37,783 bases of DNA. It comes from Rhizobium sp. (GTDB lineage: Bacteria; Pseudomonadota; Gammaproteobacteria; Xanthomonadales; Xanthomonadaceae). The position numbers and the translations under genes are program-made. The notes under the pieces are model-generated. The model saw only the letters and a program-made list of their open reading frames with translations. It was not told where the DNA came from and made no database searches. The stretch spans positions 1 through 37,783 of the forward strand of contig JAIBEO010000101.1 of NCBI GenBank assembly GCA_019459185.1, written 5' to 3'. Of this stretch, positions 22,058-32,407 are shown piece after piece; the first letter of the stretch is position 1, and the number at the start of each line of letters is the position of its first letter.

Positions 22058-23569
22058 CTAGGGCCGCATGCTTCCCGTCCGGACCAGCCGATCATGCCAT
22101 GACAGCGCCTCGCCCAGCAGGTGCGGCGTGTGTTTGCCGGCGCTGTCCCGGCAGGCGCGGTCGAAGTAGTCCTGCAACATCGGCCGGAAGTCGGGGTGCG
22201 CGCAGTGCTCGATCACCACGCGCGCGCGCTGCTTGGGCGACAGCCCGCGCAGGTCGGCCAGGCCCTGTTCGGTCACCAGCACCATCACGTCGTGTTCGGT
22301 GTGGTCCACGTGGCTGGCCATGGGCACGATCGAAGAAATGGTGCCGCCCTTGGCCGTGCTCGGCGACATGAACACCGACAAATAGCCGTTGCGGGCGAAA
22401 TCGCCGCTGCCGCCGATGCCGTTCATGATCTTGGTGCCGGCGATGTGCGTCGAGTTCACGTGGCCGTAGATGTCGGCCTCGATCATGCCGTTCATGGCGA
22501 TGCAGCCCAGGCGCCGGATCAGCTCGGGGTGGTTCGACATCTCCTGCGGCCGCAGCACGATGCGCTCGCGGTAGAAATCCACGTGCCGGTTGAATTCCTC
22601 GATGCCCGCAGGGCTGAGCGAAAACGAGGTGGCCGAGGCCAGCTTCAGCACGCCGTTCCTGAGCAGGCCCAGCATGCCGTCCTGGATCACCTCGGTGAAG
22701 GCGCTCAGGTCGCGGAAACCGCCTTCGGCCAGGCCAGCCAGCACGGCATTGGCGATGTTGCCCACGCCCGACTGCAGCGGCAGCAGGTTGGGCGTGAGCC
22801 GGCCGCGGGAAATCTCGTGGCGAAGGAAATCCACCAGGTGCCCGGCGATGGCCCTGGAATCGGCGTCAGGCGGCGCGAAGGCCGAATTGCGGTCGGGCGC
22901 GTCGGTTTCCACCACCGCCACCACCTTGGCCGGGTCCACGTGCAGGTAGGGTTCGCCGATGCGGTCGCCCGGCGCGACCAGCGGGATGGGCTTGCGGTCG
23001 GGTGGCAGCGCAGTGCCGTAGTAGATGTCGTGCATGCCCTCGAGCGCGGCCGGCTGCCAGCGGTTCACTTCCAGCACCACGCGCTTGGCCTGCTCGAGCC
23101 AGGTCTTGTTGTTGCCCACCGACGACGAGGGCACCAGCCGGCCATCCTCGAGGATGCCGCTCACTTCGACCACCGCCACGTCGATGTCACCGAAGAAACC
23201 GAACCAGGCGTGCTGGGCGACGTGGCTGAGGTGGATGTCGAGGTAGTCCACTTCGCCGGCGTTGATCTGGGCGCGCACGGTGGGGTCGGACTGGTAGGGC
23301 AGGCGCAGTTCCATGCCCTGGGCGCGGGCCAGCGCGCCGTCGAGTTCGGGCGCGGTGGAGGCGCCGGTGAGCACGCGCACCTGGAAGGCTTGGCCGGCGG
23401 CATGCGCGGCCTCGATGTGCCTGGCCAGCGCGCCGGGCACCGCCTTGGGGTAGCCCGCGCCGGTGAAGCCGCTCATGGCCACGGTGTCGCCGGGGCCGAT
23501 CAGCGCGGCGGCTTCGTTGGCGGTCTTGAGCCGCGCCAGCAGGGCGGGGCAGCGGATGCGTTCGGTCAT
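22058..23569 (-). CDS. Acetyl-CoA hydrolase/transferase family CoA-transferase (acetate/propionate:succinyl-CoA type)
   Basis: The 503-residue protein matches the Cat1/AarC/ScpC family, which moves CoA between succinyl-CoA (or propionyl-CoA) and acetate or succinate. It has the N-terminal GPGDTVAMSGFTGAGYPK, the GVGNIANAVLAGL loop and the catalytic glutamate in FTEVIQDG. That glutamate is residue 293, next to the known E294 of AarC. IYGHVNSTHIAGTKIMNGIGGSGDF lies in the C-terminal domain. ATG 23569 follows GAGGTGAACGA. It would let the cell use or release acetate, or finish a variant TCA cycle. The diguanylate cyclase follows in the same transcript. Exact acyl specificity cannot be told from sequence. 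Confidence 0.88.
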   Translation of the reverse strand: MTERIRCPALLARLKTANEAAALIGPGDTVAMSGFTGAGYPKAVPGALARHIEAAHAAGQAFQVRVLTGASTAPELDGALARAQGMELRLPYQSDPTVRAQINAGEVDYLDIHLSHVAQHAWFGFFGDIDVAVVEVSGILEDGRLVPSSSVGNNKTWLEQAKRVVLEVNRWQPAALEGMHDIYYGTALPPDRKPIPLVAPGDRIGEPYLHVDPAKVVAVVETDAPDRNSAFAPPDADSRAIAGHLVDFLRHEISRGRLTPNLLPLQSGVGNIANAVLAGLAEGGFRDLSAFTEVIQDGMLGLLRNGVLKLASATSFSLSPAGIEEFNRHVDFYRERIVLRPQEMSNHPELIRRLGCIAMNGMIEADIYGHVNSTHIAGTKIMNGIGGSGDFARNGYLSVFMSPSTAKGGTISSIVPMASHVDHTEHDVMVLVTEQGLADLRGLSPKQRARVVIEHCAHPDFRPMLQDYFDRACRDSAGKHTPHLLGEALSWHDRLVRTGSMRP

Positions 23570-23684
23570 TTCGTTCACCTCGGTGCCATGGTCGGCCATG
23601 CCGCGCACCCGGGGCGACGCTGCAGGCGGAACGATACGTTTTTTGCCAGACTGGGTGCAGCCCACTTGTCCCGGATGCCCAGAC

Positions 23685-24437
23685 ATGAACCCATGGTTCC
23701 GCTCGATCGCCTGCGCTTGCCTGCTGTGGTTGCCGTACCTGTCGGCGCAGGCCGCGGACGCTCCCGCCGGGGAAGTGCGCAAGCTGCCGCTGGCCGGCTG
23801 GGTTGAAGTGTCGGCGCAAGGTCGCGTGACGGCCTTCGAGCCTGATCCCGCCGGCAAGCTGCCGTCGGTGCTGCAGCCCACGGTGGAGGAGCAACTGAAG
23901 GCCTCGCTGTTCAGGCCGGGTTCCCGCGATGGCCGGCCCGCGCCCAGCCGCAGTTGGCTCACCGGCCATGTCGTACTGCGCCACCTGCAGGGCGACGACT
24001 ACCACCTGGGCTTCGATGAACTCCGGCTCGGGCCGAAGCCGCTGCTGCGGGAAACGCCACGCCTGGCGCTGGGCACCCAGGACCCCATCGCCCTGGTGGT
24101 GGCCTTCACCGTGACGCCGGAGGGCGTGCCCGCCGAAATCGAGGCGCAGGACGTGCTCCATGCCACCCGCGCCCACCTCGGCGTGGCCCGGCTGGCCATC
24201 GCCCGCTGGCGCTTCGAGCCCGAGCAGGTGGGCGGCGAGCCGGTGCCGAGCGCGGTGCGCCTGCCCATCGTGTTGGCGAAGACGAGCTTCGATGCGCCGA
24301 TGCCGGCCGTCGGGTTCCCGCCCGCGACCCTGCCCGAAGCCCGACCCGCCGCCCCCGGCCAGGACGGCTACCTGCCGGCGCTGGAAATCCGCGCGGTGCG
24401 CCGCGGCACCCCGCGCGGCGACGGCTTCCAGGACTGA
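23685..24437 (+). CDS. Secreted TonB-C-like (energy-transducer-like) protein
   Basis: A 250-residue protein with a signal peptide (MNPWFRSIACACLLWLPYLSAQAA). Two weakly similar halves end in a TonB C-terminal-like pattern: VVAFTVTPEGVPAEIEAQDV, then ARLAIARWRFEPEQVGGEPV and VRLPIVL. Unlike true TonB it lacks an uncleaved membrane anchor and a Pro-rich spacer, so it is probably periplasmic and not an energy transducer. ATG 23685 is supported by the signal peptide. It is divergent from the CoA-transferase gene and shares form with the protein at 25360. Function unknown. Confidence 0.75.
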   Translation: MNPWFRSIACACLLWLPYLSAQAADAPAGEVRKLPLAGWVEVSAQGRVTAFEPDPAGKLPSVLQPTVEEQLKASLFRPGSRDGRPAPSRSWLTGHVVLRHLQGDDYHLGFDELRLGPKPLLRETPRLALGTQDPIALVVAFTVTPEGVPAEIEAQDVLHATRAHLGVARLAIARWRFEPEQVGGEPVPSAVRLPIVLAKTSFDAPMPAVGFPPATLPEARPAAPGQDGYLPALEIRAVRRGTPRGDGFQD

Positions 24438-24446
24438 CCCGCGCGC

Positions 24447-25262
24447 ATGGGCGAAATCCTGCGCCCGCTGCCGCCCGCCGACCAGGCCGAGCTCGAGCGC
24501 GCCCGCGCCCTGCTCGAATCGCCGGGCCTGGCGGTGCAACTGGCGAACGTGCTCGGCGCGCCCATCGAAGGCATGCTCGGGCGCCTGCCCGGGCCGGCCC
24601 AGCGCCTGCTCGACCGCACTGCGCGCAAGGCCGTGGAAACCGCCTTCCGCGCCGCGCTGCTGACCCTGCGCGAGGGCAAGCCCGGCGCCGCCGCCAGCCC
24701 TCGCCTGCACAAGGCCGCCGTGGCCGGCACCGGCGCTATCGGTGGCTTCTTCGGCCTGCCGGGCCTGCTGGTGGAACTCCCGCTCACCACCACCGCCATG
24801 CTGCGTTCGATCGCCGACATCGCCCGCAGCGAAGGCGAATCGCCGGCCGATCCGGACACCCGCATCGCCTGCCTGGAGGTGCTGGCGCTGGGCGGCACGC
24901 GCAGTGACGACGACGGCGCCGAATCGGGCTATTTCGCCACCCGCGCCGCGCTGGCGCAGCAGGTGACGGCCGCCACGCGCTACGTCGCCGCCGGCATGGG
25001 CAGCGGCGCGGCACCGGCCATGGTGAAGCTCATCAACGGCGTGGCCAGCCGCTTCTCCATCCCGGTCACGCAGAAGGCGCTGGCCCAGGCCGCGCCGCTG
25101 GTGGGCGCCGCCAGCGGCGCCACGCTCAACCTGGTGTTCATCAGTCATTTCCAGCAGGCCGCGCGCGGGCATTTCATCGTGCGCCGGCTGGAGCGCAAGC
25201 ACGGCGAACTGGCCGTGCGCGCCGCCTATGCCGCGCTGGCGCCGGGCGCTACGAGCCGCTGA
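24447..25262 (+). CDS. EcsC family protein
   Basis: The 271-residue protein has the EcsC pattern: an amphipathic N-terminal part, then AAVAGTGAIGGFFGLPGLLVELPLTTTAMLRSIADIA (about 91-127), an acidic middle part, and GAAPAMVKLINGVASRFSIPVTQKALAQAAPLVGAASGATLNLVFISHFQQAARGHFIVRRLE near the end. EcsC in Bacillus is linked to an ABC transporter, but the family's role is not settled, and no transporter gene lies here. The hydrophobic stretches suggest membrane association. It starts 10 nt after the previous gene, so they form one transcript. Confidence 0.85.
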   Translation: MGEILRPLPPADQAELERARALLESPGLAVQLANVLGAPIEGMLGRLPGPAQRLLDRTARKAVETAFRAALLTLREGKPGAAASPRLHKAAVAGTGAIGGFFGLPGLLVELPLTTTAMLRSIADIARSEGESPADPDTRIACLEVLALGGTRSDDDGAESGYFATRAALAQQVTAATRYVAAGMGSGAAPAMVKLINGVASRFSIPVTQKALAQAAPLVGAASGATLNLVFISHFQQAARGHFIVRRLERKHGELAVRAAYAALAPGATSR

Positions 25263-25359
25263 CACGGTGAGAAAATTCGGACATCCCTGCCAGATTCAGG
25301 CGGCAGCAGGCCAGTACGCGGCTATGGTGGGATCGTCCCCGCCCTGAAGAGGTGAACCG

Positions 25360-26118
25360 ATGGAGCTGCGCCTCGCGTCCTGCCTGCTGCTGTTGCTGTC
25401 GCCCCTTGCCGCTGCCGCGCGCGAGGATGCGCCCCCGGCCAAGGTCGAGTACTACTCGGCCTACGTATCGGTGGACGCCACCGGCCGCGTCACAGGGGCC
25501 GAGATGCTGGGCGACGTACCCAGGGCCGTCCGGAAGCTGCTGCAGGACACCGCCCGCAAGGTGGAATTCGAGCCGGCCCGGAAAGGCGGCGTGGCGGTGC
25601 CCAGCCGCACCTCGCTGACGCTGAAGATGAGCCTGGAGCAGGCGGGGAATGGCGACTACTTCGCCCGCGTGGAGGGCGTGGATGGCGGCTCCGTGGCCTT
25701 CGACAAGCGCCGCCGCGTGCCCTTCCCGGGCATCGCCGCCAGCGCCGGGTATGGCGCCGGCGTGCTGGCCGAGCTGGCCATCCGTCCCGACGGGCGGGTG
25801 GACATGGCGGCCTCGCACATCGAGCGCGTGGACCTGGCGCGCCACGGCAAGCCCTCCGACGACGCCGCGCGCCGCGAGTCCTTCGAAAAGGCCGTGCTGC
25901 GGGCGATGGCGAAGTGGACCTTCGCCGTCGAGGAGGTCGACGGCCAGCCGCTGGCCACGCGCGTTCGGGTGCCGGTGAGCTTCTGCCCCCAGGCCAGTTG
26001 CGCCGGCTGGCCGATCGATGTCTCGGCCCCGGACGACGCTCGTCCCGCGCCGCAGGATGCCGACGTGCAGCTGGCCAAGCCCCGCGAACCCGCGCCAGGA
26101 GGCGTGCAGGCGCCCTGA
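25360..26118 (+). CDS. Secreted TonB-C-like protein, paralogue of the protein at 23685
   Basis: A 252-residue protein with a signal peptide (MELRLASCLLLLLSPLAAAA). Two TonB-C-like halves follow: YVSVDATGRVTGAEML with VEFEPARKGG, and LAIRPDGRVDMAASHIE with AMAKWTFAVEEVDGQPL and VRVPVSF. It ends in a disordered Pro/Ala tail. The layout matches the protein at 23685, with the EcsC gene between the two, which suggests duplication. The ribosome site GAAGAGGTG precedes ATG 25360. There is no membrane anchor, so it is probably periplasmic. Function unknown. Confidence 0.75.
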   Translation: MELRLASCLLLLLSPLAAAAREDAPPAKVEYYSAYVSVDATGRVTGAEMLGDVPRAVRKLLQDTARKVEFEPARKGGVAVPSRTSLTLKMSLEQAGNGDYFARVEGVDGGSVAFDKRRRVPFPGIAASAGYGAGVLAELAIRPDGRVDMAASHIERVDLARHGKPSDDAARRESFEKAVLRAMAKWTFAVEEVDGQPLATRVRVPVSFCPQASCAGWPIDVSAPDDARPAPQDADVQLAKPREPAPGGVQAP

Positions 26119-26185
26119 CGCCGGCGATGCCCCGTCATCGTGCGGGGAGACTGGAATTCGCCCGCCCAAGGGATAGACTCCGGGC

Positions 26186-27814
26186 ATGGTCGATTCCGAC
26201 CCCTCGGGGCCCCAAGCGCCAACCTGCTCGCGAAGCCCGCTGTGGCTGGGTGGGCTGTTGTTCGTGGTTACCCTGGCGGCCTCGTTCTGGTTCGTTGACC
26301 AGATGGTGAAGTTCGGCGAACGCGTGGAACACCACCACGGCCTGGGTCTGGCGCGCACGGCGGCAGTCTTGGTGGACGCCCGCGAGGTCGCCGCGCTGCG
26401 TGGCCGTTCCGACGACGCCGGTACGCCCACGCACGACGCGGTGCGCGCCGACCTGCGCGCCGTGCTGGAGGCAAACCCGGAGTTCCGCTTTGTCTACCTG
26501 ATGCGACCGGTGCAGGGGCGTACCACCCAGTTCGTATTCCTGGCCGATGGCGAAGACCCGGCATCACCCGACTACTCCGCGCCCGGCGACATCTACGACA
26601 CCCCTTCCGACGAACTGCGTGCCGTGGCTGAAACGGGGCAAGCCGCATTCTCGGGCCTGTACAGCGACAAATGGGGCACCTGGGTGAGTGCGATGGCGCC
26701 GATTCACGACGACCAGGGCCGCCTGATTGCGGTGCTGGGTGTGGACATGGCGCATGAGGACTGGCTGAACACGCAGTCGCGCTACCGGAATTTCGGCCTG
26801 ACCATCTCCGGCCTGGTGCTGGCGCTGGTGGGGCTGTTCCTGATCGGGCTTTATCTGCAGCGCCGTTCGGCAATACAAATGGAGGTGCTGGGGGGGCGGT
26901 TGGCCGATCAGCTGCATGCACTTGAGCAGGCCCAGGAAGGTCTGCGCCTGGCCGACGTGGTGGTGCGCAACACCAGCGAATCGATCCTGGTACTCGACCC
27001 GCAGCTGCGAGTGCTGAGCGTGAACCCGGCCTACGAGCGGCTCTCCGGCCGCCCTGCCGCGGATGTGGTGGGCAAGTTGCCGCCAACGCTTCAGATCGAC
27101 GAGTCGATGGCGAAGCGGGTTGCCGCGGCGATCGAGGCCGGCAATCACTGGGAAGAGGAGATATCGGGAACGCGCGTCGACGGCACGCGTTATCCCGTCA
27201 GCGCATTTGCCGAGGTCGTGCGTGATGCTGCCGGCAAGGTCGAGCACTTCGTGGTGGTGCTGCATGATATGGCGGCGCAGAAGGAGCTCGAGGAGCGCCT
27301 GCGCGAGCTGTCCGCCACCGACGGACTGACCCATATCGCCAACCGCCGCGCCTTCGACGAGGCGCTGGTGCGCGAATGGGAGCGCGCGCTGCGCAGCGGC
27401 GGGCCGCTGTCGGTGGTCATGGCGGACATCGATTTCTTCAAGCGCTACAACGACCTGTACGGCCACATCGCCGGTGACGCCTGCCTGCAGCAGGTGGCGG
27501 CGGCGCTGAAGGCCGGCGTGCGCCAGGGCGGCGACCTGGTGGCGCGTTACGGTGGCGAGGAATTCGTGGTGGTGCTGGCGGGTGCCGACGAAGGCGCCGC
27601 CCGTGCCGTGGCCGAGGCGCTGCGGCAGCGGGTGGAGGCGCTGGCCCTGCCGCACGAGGGCAACCCGGCTACCGGCGTGGTCACCATCAGCCTGGGCGTG
27701 GCCACCTGCACGCCCGTGCGCGGCCGCGAGCCCACGACGCTGGTGGAGGCCGCCGACAAGCAGCTCTACCGGGCCAAGGAAGGCGGCCGCAACCGGGTGG
27801 AAGCCGCCGGCTGA
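26186..27814 (+). CDS. Membrane diguanylate cyclase with periplasmic sensor and PAS domain
   Basis: The 542-residue protein has a membrane helix (about 17-38), a periplasmic Cache-like region (about 40-200, including FRFVYLMRPVQGRTTQF and WVSAMAPIHDDQGRLIAVLGVDM), and a second helix (about 205-226). A PAS domain (about 250-365) and a C-terminal GGDEF domain follow. GGEEF lies at 456-460 and MADIDFFKRYND holds the metal ligands, so it should make c-di-GMP. The inhibitory RxxD site is not intact: the four residues before the five-residue spacer read QGGD. The ligand cannot be told. It stands alone between the TonB-C-like gene and the peptidase gene. Confidence 0.92.
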   Translation: MVDSDPSGPQAPTCSRSPLWLGGLLFVVTLAASFWFVDQMVKFGERVEHHHGLGLARTAAVLVDAREVAALRGRSDDAGTPTHDAVRADLRAVLEANPEFRFVYLMRPVQGRTTQFVFLADGEDPASPDYSAPGDIYDTPSDELRAVAETGQAAFSGLYSDKWGTWVSAMAPIHDDQGRLIAVLGVDMAHEDWLNTQSRYRNFGLTISGLVLALVGLFLIGLYLQRRSAIQMEVLGGRLADQLHALEQAQEGLRLADVVVRNTSESILVLDPQLRVLSVNPAYERLSGRPAADVVGKLPPTLQIDESMAKRVAAAIEAGNHWEEEISGTRVDGTRYPVSAFAEVVRDAAGKVEHFVVVLHDMAAQKELEERLRELSATDGLTHIANRRAFDEALVREWERALRSGGPLSVVMADIDFFKRYNDLYGHIAGDACLQQVAAALKAGVRQGGDLVARYGGEEFVVVLAGADEGAARAVAEALRQRVEALALPHEGNPATGVVTISLGVATCTPVRGREPTTLVEAADKQLYRAKEGGRNRVEAAG

Positions 27815-27876
27815 TCGCGGCGCGCCGGGCACAGGCGTACAGTCGGGGCCTCACACCGCCCGCCGGAGCCCGAGCC

Positions 27877-29850
<1,974 letters not shown>

Positions 29851-29853
29851 ACG

Positions 29854-30324
29854 ATGCGCGCCGTCCTTTTCCTGGTGTTGCCGCTGCTGGCCGCGGGGCC
29901 GGCGGCGGCCGAATCCCTCTACAAGTGCACCGACAGGCAGGGCGCGGTGAGCATCCAGTCCGAGCCTTGCCCGGCGGGCAGCACGCAGGCGTGGAAACGC
30001 GACGCCACGCCCGAGGCCGGCCCCAGCGTCGAGGAGTTGGCGGCCCGCGCCGCGCTGGCCGACGCCGAAGCCCGGCGCGCCGCGGAGACCGCGCGGCTGG
30101 CCGAGGAAGCGCGCCTGGCCGAGCAGGCCCGCCTCGAGCAGCAGGCCCGCCAGCGCGCGGCTGAAGCCAGCGGCGAGCGCCCGCCGACCAAGAGCGAATG
30201 CACCCAGGCCCACGATTTTTCCGACGCGGTGCTGGCCAAGGACTGGCTGCAGCTCGACGAAACCCAGAAGGCGAACCTGCGCCAGTGGGTGGTCGAGCAG
30301 TGCAAGGACGTGTACGAGTCCTGA
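29854..30324 (+). CDS. Secreted DUF4124 protein with charged coiled-coil tail
   Basis: A 156-residue protein with a signal peptide (MRAVLFLVLPLLAAGPAAAES). The DUF4124 motif follows at once: LYKCTDRQGAVSIQSEPCPAGSTQAWKRDATPE. A long Glu/Ala/Arg heptad-like helix (about 60-110) and a C-terminal part with two cysteines (ECTQAHDFSDAV, VEQCKDVYE) complete it. It is probably periplasmic. It begins 3 nt after the peptidase stop codon, so the two are co-expressed. A likely terminator overlaps its stop. Function unknown. Confidence 0.82.
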   Translation: MRAVLFLVLPLLAAGPAAAESLYKCTDRQGAVSIQSEPCPAGSTQAWKRDATPEAGPSVEELAARAALADAEARRAAETARLAEEARLAEQARLEQQARQRAAEASGERPPTKSECTQAHDFSDAVLAKDWLQLDETQKANLRQWVVEQCKDVYES

Positions 30325-30358
30325 CGCGGCTTTTTCCACGCCGCCGCCGCGTCGTTTT
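30323..30358 (+). terminator. Likely intrinsic terminator after the DUF4124 gene
   Basis: GACGCGGC (30323-30330) pairs perfectly with GCCGCGTC (30346-30353) around a 15-nt loop, and GTTTT follows. It overlaps the stop codon. The loop is larger than usual and the T-tract short, so efficiency may be modest. Confidence 0.5.
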
Positions 30359-30414
30359 CCGGGCGACGCGGGCGCGGCCTTGGCGTGAACTGGTCCTCCC
30401 GCGTGGAGGACCCG

Positions 30415-30795
30415 ATGAATCCGATCCCCCTCATCCTCGTGCTGGCCGTGTTGCCGCCGCCGGCCAATCTGTTGCGCAAATGCGTGGCCGCCGACGGCGC
30501 GGTCAGCTACCAGGCCTTGCCCTGTGCCGAGGGCAGCGAACAGCGCTGGGCGCAGCCGGTGAAACCCGATCCGGTGTCCGCGCCGCGCGCCGCGGCACCG
30601 GCGGAGCGGACCGCCGCGTCCCGCACCCGCGCCGGGGTGGCGGATCCGGCCCGGCCGCGGCGGGATCCGCGTCGCGAACGCTGCGAAGCCGCGCGCCGCG
30701 ATGCCGACGAACAGCGCGACCGGCTCTGGAACCGGCTCACCTTCGACCAGCGCTCCGCGCTCGACGCCAAGGTGGCGCGGGCCTGTGCGCGCTGA
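30415..30795 (+). CDS. Small secreted DUF4124 protein, arginine-rich
   Basis: A 126-residue protein with a short signal peptide (MNPIPLILVLAVLPPPA). A DUF4124 core follows (LLRKCVAADGAVSYQALPCAEGSEQRW), then a Pro/Ala linker and an Arg-rich tail (RRDPRRERCEAARRDADEQRDR). ATG 30415 is preceded by GGAGGA at good spacing; the ATG-like frame start at 30385 would add ten residues before the signal peptide and is less likely. Its core resembles the protein at 6412 more than its neighbour at 29854. Function unknown. Confidence 0.75.
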   Translation: MNPIPLILVLAVLPPPANLLRKCVAADGAVSYQALPCAEGSEQRWAQPVKPDPVSAPRAAAPAERTAASRTRAGVADPARPRRDPRRERCEAARRDADEQRDRLWNRLTFDQRSALDAKVARACAR

Positions 30796-30856
30796 GGACG
30801 CCCGGCCATGACCTGCGGGCCTCCCCGTTTGCCGGCGCCGGCCGCACAATGGCGGC

Positions 30857-31738
30857 ATGACCCGGAACCCTTCGAACCTGCGCGGCATCGTGGCGATGCT
30901 GCTCGCCGTTGGCCTGTTCTCGCTGATGGACGGTGGCCTCAAGCACCTGGCCAGCCATTACCCGCCGATGCAGGTGGCGGCCATCCGCGGCTGGTCGGCG
31001 CTGCCGCTGGTGCTGCTGTGGGTGTGGGCCACCGGTGCGGTGGCCAGCCTCTGGCGCGTGCGCTGGGGCCTGCACCTGCTGCGCGCGGGGCTTTCCATCG
31101 CCATGCTCTCGTGTTTCGCCTACGCACTGGCGCGCATGCCCATGACCGGCGCCTACACGCTGTTCTTCGTGGCGCCGCTGCTGATCACCGCGCTGTCGGT
31201 GCCGCTGCTGCACGAGAAGGTGGGGCCGCGGCGCTGGGCGGCCATCGCGGTGGGCCTGCTGGGCGTGCTGGTGGTCATGCGCCCCACGGGCGAGGGCGTG
31301 TTCACCTGGGCCGGGTTGGCGGTGCTGGTGGCGGCCACGGGTTACGCGCTGTCGGCCATCATGGTGCGCGTGCTGCACCGTACCGACAGCAGCCAGTCCA
31401 TGGTGTTCTGGATGATCTCCATGACGGCGCTGGGCGCCGGCGCGCTGGCGCTGCCGGGCTGGGTGCCGCTGCGCGCCGACGATGCCTGGGTGATCGCCGG
31501 CGTGGGCCTCACCGGCTTCCTGGGCCAGGTGGCCATCACCGAAGCCTTCCGCCTGGGCGAGGCGTCCATCGTGGCGCCGTTCGAATACAGCGCGCTGGCC
31601 TGGGGCCTGTGCCTGGACCTGCTGGTCTGGCAGGTGCTGCCCGACGGCTGGACCTTCGCCGGCGCCGGCATCATCGTCGCCAGCGGCCTGTACCTGATCC
31701 GGCGCGAACGCGTGCACGTGGAAGCCGAGCATCCCTGA
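30857..31738 (+). CDS. EamA/DMT-family transporter
   Basis: The 293-residue inner-membrane protein has about ten hydrophobic helices in two EamA repeats. The first contains AMLLAVGLFSLMDGGLKHLA; the second starts near LAVLVAATGYALSAIMVRVL. GEASIVAPFEYSALAWGLCLDLLVWQVLP near the end is typical of the family, which exports or imports amino acids, nucleosides and other metabolites. The substrate cannot be told. No partner gene adjoins; a lipoprotein follows after 58 nt. Confidence 0.9.
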   Translation: MTRNPSNLRGIVAMLLAVGLFSLMDGGLKHLASHYPPMQVAAIRGWSALPLVLLWVWATGAVASLWRVRWGLHLLRAGLSIAMLSCFAYALARMPMTGAYTLFFVAPLLITALSVPLLHEKVGPRRWAAIAVGLLGVLVVMRPTGEGVFTWAGLAVLVAATGYALSAIMVRVLHRTDSSQSMVFWMISMTALGAGALALPGWVPLRADDAWVIAGVGLTGFLGQVAITEAFRLGEASIVAPFEYSALAWGLCLDLLVWQVLPDGWTFAGAGIIVASGLYLIRRERVHVEAEHP

Positions 31739-31796
31739 GCCCGCCGCGGGGCGCGACGGTTTATGCTTCGGGGCACGTCCCCCTGGAAGCGCCCGG

Positions 31797-32390
31797 ATGT
31801 CCAAGTTCCGCCCGTTCGCCGCCGTGTTCCTGCTGCTGCCCCTCGCGGGCTGCGGTGGCGATGACGCGCCGGCCCCCGAGGCGGCGGCCCCGGCGGCCGA
31901 GGCCATTCCCGCCGAGGCCGGCCCCGACTGGAGCCACTGCCGCTTCCCCGGCCTGGCATTGCCGGTGGCCGCCCGCCTGTTCGTGGTGGACGGCGGCACG
32001 CCCGATCCCGGCGCCGAACCGGGCCGCGAAATCATCCGCCGCGTGGACATCGCCGTGCCCGGCCCGGTGGCGCTGCTGCTCACCGCGCCCGAGGCCACCG
32101 CCTGGCACGTGCGCCCCGGCCCGGAAACCGAACTGCGCGCGGTTATCGCCATCGGCGACGCACCCCAGCGCATCACTGGCCAGCGCCTGGGCGTGCACCG
32201 GCTCGAGCGGTCCACCGCCATGGGCGACATCTGCGGCGGCTACCTGCTGCGCGACGGCGCCGGCCCGGCGCTGGCGGCCGCCACCGACGCCATTTTCGGC
32301 AAGCCGCATGACGCGCTCTACGCCATGCGCATCGGCTCGGTGGTCATCGGTGGCACCGACCCGGGGCTGGACCAGCCGGTCCGCCACTGA
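31797..32390 (+). CDS. Predicted lipoprotein of unknown function
   Basis: A 197-residue protein with a lipoprotein signal (LLPLAGC, Cys19), an Ala/Pro/Glu-rich spacer, and a globular domain with two cysteines (WSHCRFPG, MGDICGGYL) that may form a disulfide. The residue after Cys19 is Gly, not Asp, which fits transport to the outer membrane. A -10-like TATGCT lies in the preceding gap. I do not recognise the domain. The HAD gene follows after 17 nt, so they may share a transcript. Confidence 0.75.
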   Translation: MSKFRPFAAVFLLLPLAGCGGDDAPAPEAAAPAAEAIPAEAGPDWSHCRFPGLALPVAARLFVVDGGTPDPGAEPGREIIRRVDIAVPGPVALLLTAPEATAWHVRPGPETELRAVIAIGDAPQRITGQRLGVHRLERSTAMGDICGGYLLRDGAGPALAAATDAIFGKPHDALYAMRIGSVVIGGTDPGLDQPVRH

Positions 32391-32407
32391 GCTACGGACG
32401 CGCGGCG

